In this document: one piece after another, positions 23,752 to 35,927 of the stretch | How the letters are laid out: the number at the start of each line of letters is the position of its first letter | Numbering within the stretch: the first letter of the stretch is position 1 | Assembly: GCA_029783825.1 (NCBI GenBank) | Contig: JAREIK010014593.1 | Coordinates: 62,001-126,000, forward strand | Length of the DNA: 64,000 bases | Direction of reading: 5' to 3' | Source: Sapria himalayana | Lineage: Eukaryota; Streptophyta; Magnoliopsida; Malpighiales; Rafflesiaceae | Made by a program: the position numbers and the translations under genes | Notes under the pieces: generated by a model | What the model was told of the DNA's origin: nothing | Seen by the model: the letters and a program-made list of their open reading frames with translations, nothing else | Databases searched by the model: none

Positions 23752-24926
23752 AATGAAGAAGAAAAAAAAGAATAATAATAATAAGCGGAAGAAAAAGAAG
23801 AAAATAGGAAAAAGGGGAAGAAGAGAAATAGAAGTGGATGAGGAAGAAGATGAAGAAGAAGAGGCAGAAGATGATGAAGAAAAAGAGGATAAAAAAGAAG
23901 AATGAAAGAGGATAAAGAAGGGAAATAAAAAAGAAGTATAGGAAGAAGAATAAAAAGTAGAAAAAGAAGAATAAAATGATTACGAAGATGAGGAAGAATA
24001 TAAAGAATAAGAAGAATAAGAAGAATAAGAAGAATAAGAAGAATAAGAAGAATACTAAGAAGAAGAATAAGAAGAAGAAGAAGAGGAAAAAGAAGTTGAA
24101 GAAGAAGTAGAGACAAAAGAAGTTGAAGAAGGAGTAGAGACAAAAGAAGAAGAAGAAGAATAAGAATAAGAAGAATAAGAGGAAGTAGATGAAGAAGCAG
24201 GTGTAGAAGAAGAAGAAGAAGAAATAGTAAAATAAGAAGAAAAAAAAAGAAGAAAAGGAAAAAAATAAGCAGTAGAAGTAGAAGAAGATGAAGAACAAGA
24301 GGACTAGAAAGAGGAAGAAGATGGAGAATAAGAGTAAAAAAAGAAGAAGTAAAAGAAGAAAAAGTTGATGTAGAAGAAGAGGATGATTATGTAGATGAGG
24401 AAGAAGAAGTAGCAGTAGTAGAAGAAGAAGTAGTAGAAAAAGATGAAGAAGAAGAAGAGGAGAAGAAGGAGAATAAAATGAAGAAAAAGGAGACGAAGAC
24501 GAGAAAGAAGAAGAGGTTGTAGAAGAAGAAGATGATGATGATGATGATGATGATGAAGGAGATGTAGAAGAAGAAGAAGTGGAAGAAGAAGAGGAAGAAG
24601 AAGAAAAAAAGAAGAGGAAGGAGAAGTAGAAGATGAAAATTAATAGCTAGAGGAAGAAAAATATGAAGAAGAAGAAGAGGATGAATTAAAGGAAGTAGAA
24701 AAGGATTAAGAAGAAGAAGAAGAAGAAGAAGTGAAAGAGAGAGAAGAAGAAGAAGATAAAGATAAAGAAGAAGAATAAGAAGAAGAATAAGAAGAAGAAA
24801 AAGAAGAAGAGGAAGAAGAAGATTAAGAAGAAGAATTGAAAGATGATGAAGAAATAGAAGAAGAAGAAAAAGTGGATGAAGATATAGAAGAAGAAGAAGA
24901 AGAACAGGAGGAGGAGGAAGGTAAGT
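23752..24926 (+). repeat. Degenerate (GAA)n microsatellite, block 4
   Basis: About 1.2 kb of purine-strand repeat between the 3' end of LINE-A copy 3 and the truncated 5' end of copy 2. It includes a run of about six AAGAATAAG units at 24000-24055 and a (GAT)n run near 24531-24556. The right junction is abrupt: GGAGGAGGAGGAAGG is followed by GTAAGTGAGGAATTTAAGCC, which is reverse transcriptase coding sequence. Confidence 0.92.
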
Positions 24927-25923
24927 GAGGAATTTAAGCCAAATAGAAGTATAAGGCAAGGAGATCTGTTGTCTCCCCTTCTTTTCGATATTTACCTAGA
25001 ACTACTAATTCGTAATTTGAATAAAAGAATGTCAGAAGGTAAGATAACATCTTTTAGATAACTGAAGAATACACCAAGAATAGGCTGTTTAGCCTATGCA
25101 GATGATCTTATAATATTCACGAATGCAAGTAAAAAGTCAATGAGGAACTTTATGGACCTCCTTCAAATATTTGAAAATGAAACAGGTCAAATTGTAAATA
25201 AAAATAAATACAGTTAATGGTAGCCAAAAATACAAAAGCAAAAGTTGTAAATAAAATTAAGAATATTACAGGCTTCTCAGAAACTAAAGGAGCCTTAATG
25301 TACCTAGGATGGCCGATATATGAGGGAAGGCTGAAAGAAAAATACCTAATTTCTCTCCAGGAGAAACTTAGAAAAAAAATAGCATGCTGGAAAGAAAAGC
25401 TTCTAGGATTTGGGGGGAGTATAACGATAACCTTAATTTCACAGGTTTTGCACAGTACACTAGTACACATTTTATCAGTCATCATCCCTCCTAAGAAATT
25501 CACTAAAAACTCGAATCGGAAATGGAAAACTTCTTATGGGGCAAAAAAGATGGGAGAAACAATACAATGGAAGAATTGGGAAGACATCTGTTAACCAAAA
25601 GAAGAAGCAGGCTTAGGCATAATGAATCTTCAGGATTTGGCCACTACCTGGGATTGCAAAGGCTGGTGGAGACTTAAAGAAAGTGACAATCTCTGGGCAA
25701 GATATATGCTTGCTAAATATTTAGATCACAAGCATAGGAGCCCAAAGAAAGCTTTGAACAACTGGAAAGCAATGGAAAAACAAAAGGAGATAGTAGACTC
25801 GCACTCTATACTGAAGAAGAGCGGCTGGAAATGGACCTTAACCCCACAAGGAAACTTTACTCTAAAGTTGGTAAAGCAATTGATTAGAAAGAAAAAACTA
25901 GCTCAAACTTTATTTAAATGAGT
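24927..25923 (+). pseudogene. LINE-A copy 2 reverse transcriptase C-terminal part
   Basis: It reads EEFKPNRSIRQGDLLSPLLF, a TAG in the SFR-stop-LKN segment, RIGCLAYADDLIIFTNAS with the intact catalytic YADD at 25095-25106, and DLLQIFENETGQIVNK. A frameshift comes near 25210, then the open stretch 25217-25594 (NITGFSETKGALMYLGWPIY; LLGFGGSITITLISQ) and 25622-25921 (MNLQDLATTWDCKGWWRLKE; WKWTLTPQG). Domain order equals that of copy 1, and this copy shows what the unmutated motif looked like. Confidence 0.88.
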
Positions 25924-26440
25924 CTGGTAAGAAAATGTTCCGTAGAAAATGTGTTCGCTCACATGAAAGGCTCTTCTGAACGCCTTACGTGTAGATACGA
26001 ACGTACAAAGAAAAGAAATAAAAATGGCATCAAAATGTGAATGCTGCTCTCAAGCAGTCGAATCAACGGACCATTTATTCTCAAATGGTACAATTACAGT
26101 GGAAGTCTTGAAAGAGATGGAGGATGTAAATCAAATAAGTAATAGAGAGGATGGGCTAATAGAAAGAATTAAAAAATGGGGAAGTAAATCTACAAAAAGC
26201 CCAACTAGAAAATGGTTCAATCAAAAACTTCCACACGTAATAATTTGGTGCTTATGAAAATTTAGAAATAAAAGTAGATTCGAGAATATAAGGATGAATA
26301 CTATAGAAATAATAAAAGACATTAGAAAAGAGATAAGCAATATATCAAGTATAAATCCTATTAAAATAGAGAATAGGAAGAAAGATAAGTTGGGAGAGAA
26401 GACATGAGACCTTACATTCAAAGAAATTAAACAATAATGG
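25924..26440 (+). pseudogene. LINE-A copy 2 zinc-finger region
   Basis: The open stretch 26024-26257 starts MASKCECCSQAVESTDHLFS, equal in layout to MASICDCCHEVVESTDHLF in copy 1. The CxxC pair and the His are present; the final expected Cys is not obvious (SNGT). It continues as KWFNQKLPHVIIWCL, a stop, then KFRNKSRFENIRMNTIE and a Lys/Glu-rich linker into RNase H. Confidence 0.78.
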
Positions 26441-26968
26441 GATAAAAGTATAAATTGGAATAGCCCCCCTATCGGTAAGTACTCCCTTAATATAGATGGT
26501 AGCTTCAACAGGGACACTGGAATAGCAGGAGGAGGAGGGGTAATAGAAGATTCTAAAGGGACAGTAATGAAAGCCTTCACCATCGCTAGTAGTACCTCTT
26601 CGGCCCTTGAATCAGAAATTAAAGCCTTGAAATTTTGATTAGTTATATGCAAAAAGCTAGAACTTAAAAATATTCAAATTCAGGTAGATTCAAAGTTACT
26701 AGTAGATATAGTAATCAAAAGAAGAATTCTTTGGAGGTATGAGGAGGATTTAGAAGTAATTATCAACCTCACAAAAGAATTGAAGGCTTCAATTATACAC
26801 ATATACAAGGAGGCAAATACACTAGCGGATAACCTATCCAGAATAGGATCGGCTAGAGGAGAGATAGACTATGATGACGAGTCTATGCCGCATAAATTAA
26901 AGGGCATAGCATGCTTAGATAAAATGGCATTCCATTATGTAAGAATAAAAAAGAATAGCTTTAGATAA
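26441..26968 (+). pseudogene. LINE-A copy 2 RNase H domain
   Basis: It reads NSPPIGKYSLNIDGSFNRDT (Asp), GIAGGGGVIEDSKG, TVMKAFTIASSTSSALESEI (Glu), one stop (KALKF-stop-LVICKKL), IQVDSKLLVDIVIKRR (Asp), and IIHIYKEANTLADNLSRIG (Asp), ending at a TAA at 26966-26968. Only a single in-frame stop was noticed, so this is the best-preserved RNase H in the window. Such domains occur in a subset of plant L1-type LINEs. Confidence 0.86.
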
Positions 26969-27863
26969 TAGGAAAATGATATGGAAATCAACTAATAATT
27001 TGGAAAATAATGGGAGCGGGCTAGCTGGCTTTGCAGGAGAATTTCTGTCCCTGCAAGGCACCGTCTCACAAGGCACAAAAAAGACGAAATGTAAAGGTAA
27101 TGGCTGGAATTTTCTGCTCTTTTTTTTTTGGTTTGTTTCTGGTTTCTTTGATTTTGCAGGATAGCATTAAACGGGCCACCAATCCATGCTCTTTTGAACT
27201 AAAAGCAATCTGGAATTAGCAAGAGTCTGTAATAGTTTTTTTCGAGTCATGTGTTATGTATTTCAAACAGCTCTAAAGTCATGCGTTAGGTATACAAAGG
27301 GGGATAAGAAGTCTGTAATTTTCAGAATTCATGTGCTATGTTTTAAATAAAAGCATCTAGGAAAGGTAAGTGTCAAGTTTAGGTGTTCAGCAAGGACCAA
27401 GGTGCGGCTAAGCGGATTTGAAACAGCTATTAAGAAGGGAGTTTAAAGCTATATCAGAGAATAAAGAAGGGCAAGGGAAAGGACAGACAGCAGGCAGAGT
27501 AAAGGCTCGGCAGAAACTTGTGCAACACGGTGATAATGTAATTTGAAAAGTGGAAAATATTTTTGCCATTTTCTTGCAAGGAACTAGGGCATATAAAGCA
27601 TAAAGAAGGCTAAATTTGGAAAAGAGAAGCGTTGATATATGGAGTGCTAGGAAAATAAAAGATGGAAGAACCATTGAGTAAAGTAAAGATTGAAGACTCA
27701 TATAGACTTTTACTTTTGGAAAGCTCCTAGTTAGCACTAGGAAAATTTCCTTATTGCTAGTCATTACAAATAGGACATGGATGTAAGAGGGAAAAGGGTA
27801 GAAGTAGATTGTACAAATGGTATTCTTCTGCCAAAAGAGAGGGCTAAAATTAATAAACAAACC
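26969..27863 (+). other. LINE-A copy 2 3' untranslated region and 3' end
   Basis: About 0.9 kb, with no minisatellite of the sort seen in copy 1. Small overlapping open frames at 26976-27219 have no recognisable domain. The final part (27780-27863) is the conserved LINE-A 3' end, followed directly by an A-run and GAA/GAGGA repeat. Confidence 0.75.
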
Positions 27864-29785
27864 TTTAAAAAAAGAGGAGGAGGAGGAAGAAGAACAAGAA
27901 GAAGAAGAGAAGAAGGAGAAGAAGAAGAAGAGGAAGAGGAAGTAGTAGAAGAAGCAGAAGAAGAAGAAGAAGAAGATGATGATGATGATGATGATGATGA
28001 GAAGGAGGAAGAAGAAGAAGAGGAAGCAAAAGATGTAGAAGAACATGAAGAAGTGGAAGAATAAAAAGTAGAGGAAGGAGAGGAAGAAGAAGAAATGAAG
28101 AAGAATAAGAAGTAGAAAAAAAGGAAGGAGAAGAACAAAAGAACAACAAGAACAAGAAAAACAAGCAAAGGAAGAAGAAAAATAAGAAGTTGAAGAAGTA
28201 AAAGAAGAAGAAGAAGGAAAAAAAGAAGTAGAAAAATAGAAAAAAAAGAATACAAATAAAAAGGAGTAGAAGATGAAGAAGAATAAGAAGAAGAGAAAGA
28301 AGAAGAAGAAGAATAATAATAATAATAATAATAAGTTAAATAATTTGAAGAAAAAGAAGAAGAAGATGTTGAAAAAGAAGAAGAAGATAAAGAAGAAGAA
28401 GATGTTGAAAAAGAAGAAGAAGATAAAGAAGAAGAAGAAAAAAGAATAATATGAATCATTTGAAGAATAATAGTAAGAGAAGAAAGAAGAAGAAGATGAT
28501 GATAATAAAGAAAAAGATGATGATGATGAATTAGAAGAAGAAGATGTAGAAGAAGTTGAAGAAGAATAAAAAGTAAAAGATAAAAAAAGAAAAATATGAA
28601 GTAGAATAAGGATAATTAGAGTAATAGGATGAAGAAGAGAAGAAGAAGAAGAAAAAGAAGAAGAAGAAGAAGAAGAAGAAAAAGAAGAAGAAACAAAGAA
28701 GAAAAAGAAGAAGAAAAAGAAGAAGAAGAAAAAGAAAAAGAAGAAGAAAAAAATGAGGAGGAGGTGGAAGAAGAAATAGAAATAGAGAAATAATAAGAAA
28801 AATAAGAAAAATAAAATGAGGAGGAAGAATAAGAAAAAGAAGAAGAAGCAAAAGAAGAATAAACGGAAGAAGAAAAAGAAGATGATGATGATGATGAAGG
28901 AGAAGTACAATAAGAAGAAGTAGAAGAAAAAGAAGTAGATGAAAATGAAGATAGAGAAGAAGAGGAAAAAAAGAAGAACAAAAATAGGAAAAAAAAGAAC
29001 AAAAGGATGAAGAGGAATAAGAAATAGCAGAAGAGAAAGAATAAGAAGAAGAAGAAGTGAAAGAAGAGGAGGAAAAATAAGTAGAAGAAGAATAAGAAGC
29101 AGTAGTATAAGCAGGAAGAAGAAGAGGAAGAGGAAGAATAAGAAGAAGTAGAAGAAGAAAAGAAGAAGACAAAGAAGAAGAAGAAGAAGAGGAAGACGTA
29201 GAAGAAAAAGTGGAAGTAGAACAAGAATAATAATAGAAAAAAAAGAATAAAAAGAAGATAAAATAGGTGTAGAAAGAGAATAAGAGTAAGTAGAAGAAGA
29301 AGAAGAAGAAAATTAAATAGAAGAAGAAAAAGAAGAATAATAAGAAGAAGAGGAAGAAGTATATAAAGAAGAAGAGGAAGAAGTATATAAAGAAGAAGAG
29401 GAAGAAGTAAAAGAAAAAGAAGACGAAGAAGAATAAGAAGAAAAAAAAGAAGAAAAAGAAGAAGAAGAGGAAGAAGAAGAAGAAGAAAATGAAGAAGAAG
29501 AAATGGAAGAAGTAGTAGAAGAAGAATAAGAGGAAAAACTAGAAGAAGAAATAAAAGAGGAAGAATTAGAAGAAGAAATAAAAGAGGAAGAATTAGAAGA
29601 AGAAATAAAAGAGGAAGAAGTAGAAGATGAGGAAGAGGAAGAAGAAGAAGAAAAAGAAGAAATGTATAAGAATAAAAAAAGGAATAATAAAAAAAGAATA
29701 AAAAGAAATAGAACAATAAGTAGAATAAGATAAGGAAGAAAAGGAACAAGAAGAAGAAGAAAAATAAGAAAGGTGAGAAGGTAGA
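27864..29785 (+). repeat. Degenerate (GAA)n microsatellite, block 5, grading into GATA array
   Basis: About 1.9 kb of purine-strand trinucleotide repeat that starts at the LINE-A copy 2 3' end. It contains (GAT)n near 27976-28000, (AAT)n near 28313-28333 and AAAAGAGGAAGAA-type local units at 29550-29620. Between about 29660 and 29800 the step changes from three bases to four (AATAAG, GGTAGA, then GATA). Confidence 0.92.
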
Positions 29786-31070
29786 GAAATAAGTAGATAG
29801 ATAGATAGATATATTGTTATAAAAATAAATATAATGACATATACACAAATAGATAGATAAATAAACATATAGATAGATTTATAGATAGATAGATAAATAG
29901 GCAGATAAGTAGATAGATAGATAGATAGATAGACAGACAGATAGATAGATAGATATACATACAAATAGACGTAAAGAAAGATATACATATAGATAGATAT
30001 ATAGAAGATATACATATTGATAAATAGACAGATAGACAAATAGACAAATAGATATATAGATAAAAAGATAGATAGATATAGATAGAGATAGACAAAAAGA
30101 AAAATAGATAGATATATAGTTTTCCAAATAGAATGATAGAAATATAGATTTTAGACAGATAAATTGACAGATAGACAGAAAGGTTGGTCGACATTTAGGC
30201 AGATTTGTAGATAGAAAAATATATAGATCAGCTGATAGATAGTAATACAAATAAACAAACAGACAAATAGATAGATATGTAGATGAACAAATGGATAGAT
30301 TGATAGATTGACAGATTAATAGGAAGAATGAAAAAATATCGAGAGATAGACAAATATACTAATAGACATATAGATAGATATAAAGATAGATAGGAAGATA
30401 GATAAATAGATAGGCATATATGTAGATCGGCAGATAAGAAGATAGATTGATTGATTGATTGATTGACAGATAGACAAATAGACAAATAGACAAATAGATA
30501 GATAGATAGATAGACAGATAAACAAATAGACTTAATATACAAATAGACTTGATAGACATTGAAATATTGACAAATAGATAAATAGATAGATATATAGACA
30601 AATCGATAGGTTGATAGATAGATAGAATGATAAATAAACAGATAAATAGATAGATATACATATAGATAATTATAAAGTTAGATAGGTAGAGAGATAGGCA
30701 TATAGATAGATAGATATAAAATAGGTAGAAAGATAAAAAAATAGATAGATATATATATATATATATAAATATTGATAGACATATAGATAGATAGAAAGAG
30801 ATACACAAAGACCGATATAGAGATAGACAGATAACTAGATAGTAATATAAATAGATAGACAAATAAACATATAGACTTATAAATAGATTGGTAGATTGAC
30901 AGATTGATAGATAGATAGAAAGAAAGATAGATAGATACACAGATAGATAGATACATAGATAGACAAATAGATAGATAGAAAGATATATAAATAGATAGAT
31001 AGATAGATATATCATTAGACAGATAAACAGATAGAAAAATAGATAGAAAAAAAATAGATAGATAGATAGA

Positions 31071-31674
31071 CAATCGCTATGTTATGGATGTAATTAGCTA
31101 GGAAAATTCAGTAGCTAAATCTATCGTTAAATTCCAGATTTTATTAGCTAGAGAAATTCCATAGTTAAATCCATCGCTAAATTCTAGATTTTATTAGCTA
31201 GGAAAATTCCGTTGTTAAATCTATTATTTAATTCTAGATTGTATTAGCTAGAAAAATTCCGTCGTTAAATCCATTGTTTAATTCTAGATTTTATTAGCTA
31301 GAAAAATTACATCGCTAAATCCGTTGGTAAATTTTGGATTTTATTATCTATGAAAATTTTGTCGCTAAATCTGTTGTTAAATTCACCACTTTTCTTGAGC
31401 GGAATTTATGAAAATATTCTGTCACTAATCTATTGCTAAATTCCCCGCTTTTTTTGAGCAGAATTTATAAAAATATTCCGTCACTAATCTGTAGCTAATG
31501 TGTTGCTAAATTCCCTTCTTTTTTCTGATGTGGAATTTACAAAATTATTCTGTCGCTAATCTGTTGTAAATTTTTTTTTAATTAAAAAACATAAATCCCT
31601 TACTATTCACTAGTTAATCCCTCGTAATTTATCTAGTGATTGATCTGTAGATAAATCAACATTTTATTGTAGTG
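31071..31674. mobile_element. CACTA (En/Spm)-type element fragment with subterminal repeats
   Basis: About 600 bp of non-GATA sequence inside the array. The right end reads CATTTTATTGTAGTG, the reverse complement of a CACTACAATAAAATG terminus typical of plant CACTA elements. Six 50-bp direct repeats start at 31094, 31144, 31194, 31244, 31294 and 31344 (TTAGCTAG-AAAATTCCGT-GTTAAAT pattern). Units of about 60-70 bp with TGAGC-GGAATTTAT-AAATATTC follow up to about 31580. Subterminal GTCGCTAAAT-type repeats are common near CACTA ends. No CACTA end was found on the left, so the copy is truncated or solo. No coding sequence is present. Confidence 0.7.
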
Positions 31675-32315
31675 ATAGATAGATTGATAGATAGATAAAT
31701 AGACAGACAGACAGATAGATAGATAGGCAAAATGACTGATTGATTGACAGAAAGATACATATATAGACAGGCAATTAGATAGAAAGAAAGATAGATTAAT
31801 AAATAAATAGATAGATAGATATATAATAGATAAATAGACAGATGGATAAATAGTTTGATCAATAGATTTATAAACAGATTGATAGATAGTTTGATAGATA
31901 GATAGATAGGTAGACAGACAAATAAATAGATATACAGATAGGGAAATAGATAGACAAATAGATAGACAGATAGTTAGAAAGATAGATCGATAGACAGATA
32001 AATAGATAGATAGATAGATAGATAGATAGAAAGATAGAAAGATAGAAAGATAGAAAGATAGATAGATAAATAGATAGACTAAATATACAAATAGATAGAC
32101 AGATAGATAAACAGACTGATAGATTGATAGAAAGATAAATAGACAAATATATAAACATAAATAAAGATAGATTATTAGATAGAATGATAGACACATTTAT
32201 AAAAATATAGATAGATAGATAAATAGAAAGATGGATAGATAAATATATAAATAGATAGATAGATAGATACATAGATAGAAAGATTAATAGAAAGATAGAA
32301 AAATAGATAGATATA

Positions 32316-32587
32316 TATATAGACAGACATAAAAACAGAAAAATAAATAGAAAGATAAATAGATAGATAGTTTGATAGGTAGATTAATAGACAGACATAT
32401 TGATAGATAGATAAAATGATTGATTAGTTGATAGATTGATTGACAGATATATATATATATATAGACAGACAGACATAAAAACAGAAAAATAGATAGAAAT
32501 ATAAATAGATAGATAGTTTAATAGGTAGATTAATAGACAGACATATTGATAGATAGATAAAATGATTGATTAGTTGATAGATAGATT

Positions 32588-32605
<18 letters not shown>
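32316..32605 (+). repeat. Local 146-bp direct duplication inside GATA array
   Basis: Two copies of an irregular stretch starting AGACATAAAAACAGAA (32325 and 32471) run in parallel through TTAATAGACAGACATATTGA and AAATGATTGATTAGTTGATA, each ending in a (TA)n-type run. The shared irregular positions show block duplication and not slippage of the 4-base unit. Confidence 0.8.
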
Positions 32606-32626
<21 letters not shown>

Positions 32627-35600
32627 ATATATAGATTGACTAATAGATAGATTGATAGAATGATAGTTAGATAGTTAGACAGATAGACAGATAGACAAAT
32701 AGAAATATATTTTGATATTTAGTCATATAGGCATTTAGACAAATTGAAGATAGAATTTAAAATAGATATATAGATAGAGAGACTTGAAGATATATATAAA
32801 TAGATAGATAGATAGACAAAAAGATAGATAGATATATAGATAGATATAAAGATAGTTAAAAATACTAGTAGATAAATAGATTGACAAATAGATAGTTAGA
32901 TATATAGATATATGAATAGAAAAATATATAATAAACAGGTAAACATATAGATAGATAGACATATAGAAAGATTGATATATATACATATAGTTAAATATAC
33001 AGATAGACAGATAGCTATATATATATATATACACACAATTATATAGATAGGCAGATTGATTGATAGAAAGATAGTTAGTCAATTAGACAGATAGATAGAT
33101 AAACAAATATGTAGATACATATAAAATAGCTAGATAGATAGAAATATAGACAAATAAACATATATACAGATAGATATTTAGTATAATAAATAGTGAGCTA
33201 GATACATAGATAGATAACCTAATAGACTAATAGACTAATAGATTGGTAGACACTGACTATAAATAGATAGAGATATAGATAGATAGATATATAGCTAGAT
33301 ACACAGATTTAAAGAAGGATAGTTAGATATTATGTAAAATAAAAAGATATACTAATAGATGGTTAGAAAAATAGACAATAGACAGACAGACAAACAGACA
33401 GATAGATAGATAAATAGTCATAAACAAATGGACAAATATAAAAATAGATGTTTAAAAAGATAGGCAAATATACTGATAGACAGATAGACAAGAAGATAGA
33501 TAGTCATATAGTAAGATAGACATATATATATATATATATATATATATCGAAATATAGATAGACAGATAGATAGATATATAGATAGATAGAGATATATAGA
33601 GTTAGACAAAAAGATATATAGATAGATAACCCGATAAATAGATAGAAAGACAGATAGACATATAAACTGATAGATTGATAGACAAATAGATAGATAGACA
33701 TATATGTATATAGAAAGATATGAAATAGATAGATAGTCTGATAATTAGATATAGAGATTGTCATATAGATAGTTAGAGAGATAGATTAACAAGTAGATAG
33801 ATAAGCAAAATGGAAGATAAATAGAAAGATATACATATAAACAAATAGATAAATTGACAGATAGATAGATAGGCATACAAATAGATAGATAGACAAATAT
33901 ATAGATAAAAAATAGATAGACATATAGATCAATATAAATGTAGACATAGATAGATAAACAAATATATAAATAGAAAAATAGTTAGATTGGTAGATAGACA
34001 GATAGATAGTTAGATATACAAATATATAGATTGATAGATTGTTAGATAGTTAGATAAATAGGTAGATATATAAACCATTAAATAGATATTTAGATAGATA
34101 GATAGCTAGATAGATAAACAGATAAACATATAGATAGATAGACAAATAGACAGATAGACAGATATACAAATAGACCAATAGAAAGATAGATAGCAAATAA
34201 ATAGATAAACATATAGCAACATCGATAGATATAAAGAAAGATATATTGACAGAAAGATATATAAATTAATAGATAGAGAGATAGATAGAGAGATAGATAG
34301 AGAGATGAAGAGATTTACAAAAAGATAGATAAATAGATCGAGAGATAGAGAAATAGACATATTTTCAGATAGATAAATAGATAAAATGACAGACATGTAC
34401 AAATGTAGAAAGGTAGTTTGATAGAAAGATAGAAATATAGTCTATAGATAGATAATCAGATAAATAAAAAGTTATATACATAGATAGTTAGATAAAAAGA
34501 TAACAAAATAAATAGCAAGATAGTTAGACAGATAGATTGATTGATATAAAGATACATATAAAGATATATAGATAGGTAGTTACTTAGAAAGACAAATATA
34601 CAGATAGACTGATATACATATAGGTTGATAGATAGATAGTTAGATAGAAAAATAAGCAACTAAGGAAATAAATAGATATACAGACAGACAGATATATAGA
34701 TAAATAAATAGATAGATAGATAGGCATAAAGATAAATCATAAAATACTTATATAGTTAAACAATCTGAGATAGACAAATATAGATATAGACATATAGGTT
34801 TTAGGCAAATAGGTAGAAAGATAGATAGAAAAATAGATATATAAGAAGATTGTTAGAAAGAAAAATAGTTAGATGGATTGAAAGATAGGTAGCAAGATAG
34901 ATAGATAGACAGATAGACATTTAGATATATTGACAGACATATAGATAGACATAAAGACATATAGATAGATATATTAATGACAAATATATTTATAAACAAA
35001 GTTAAATAGTTAGAGAAATAGAAAGATAGAAGATAGATAGATATGTAGATACATAGATTTATAGATTAATAATTAATAGATAAATATATATAGATAGATA
35101 GATAGATATTTAAATAGAAAGATAGAAAGATAAATAGATAGATAGTAAAATAGATAGAAGAATAGATATATATATTGATAGAGATACATATAAACTTATA
35201 TACAAATAGATAGACAGACATACATTCAGATAGATAGACAGATAGATAGACAAATAGATAGCCATATAGAAAGAAAGAAAGATAGATTTAAAAAGTAAAA
35301 GACATATAGAAAAATTGACATATAAACAAATAGATAGATAGACAAATCAAAAAATAGACACATAGAAAGATAGACTATTTGAATGTTAGATAGATTGATG
35401 ACTAATAGACTAAAAGAGAGAAACATAGTTAGAAAGTTTAACAGATAGACAGATAAATAGTTAGACAAATAGATAGATAGGTAGATAAATAGATACTTAG
35501 ATTTATAGATTGACAGATTTACAAATACACAGATAAACTTATAGACATATAAATAGATAAGAAGAAAGCTAAAAAGATAGATAAAAAGGTAGATATAAAA

Positions 35601-35880
35601 GAAATATAAGTAGATAAATAGATAGTTTAATAAATACACAAATAGTTAAATACACAGAGATTTATTGATAAATAGACATATAGAAAGATAGAGAGATATT
35701 TAGATAGATAGAGACAAAGATAGAATAATAAATATATATATAGATTTACATATATATAGATAATTAGATAGAGAGAAAGGTAGATAGATAGATCAATAGA
35801 TAGACAGATAGTTAGATAGATAGATAAACAAATAGACAAATTTTATAGGTAGACAAATAAATTGATAAATAACCATATAA

Positions 35881-35927
35881 ACACACACACCCATACATAC
35901 ATACATACATACTATATATATATATAG
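35881..35927 (+). repeat. (CATA)n with (CA)n and (TA)n patches
   Basis: ACACACACAC is followed by five CATA units and a TA run, interrupting the GATA steps. It is the clearest (CATA)n island in the array. Confidence 0.7.

Larger units (their letters stand above)
24927..27863 (+). mobile_element. LINE-A copy 2: 5'-truncated LINE, least decayed of its family here
   Basis: About 2.9 kb starting just upstream of the RQGDP motif of the reverse transcriptase and ending at the conserved LINE-A 3' end (27780-27863). GAA repeat lies on both sides. It is closely similar to LINE-A copy 1 along its length. The YADD box is intact. There are only a handful of stops and frameshifts, so it is probably the youngest LINE-A insertion of the three. 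Confidence 0.9.
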
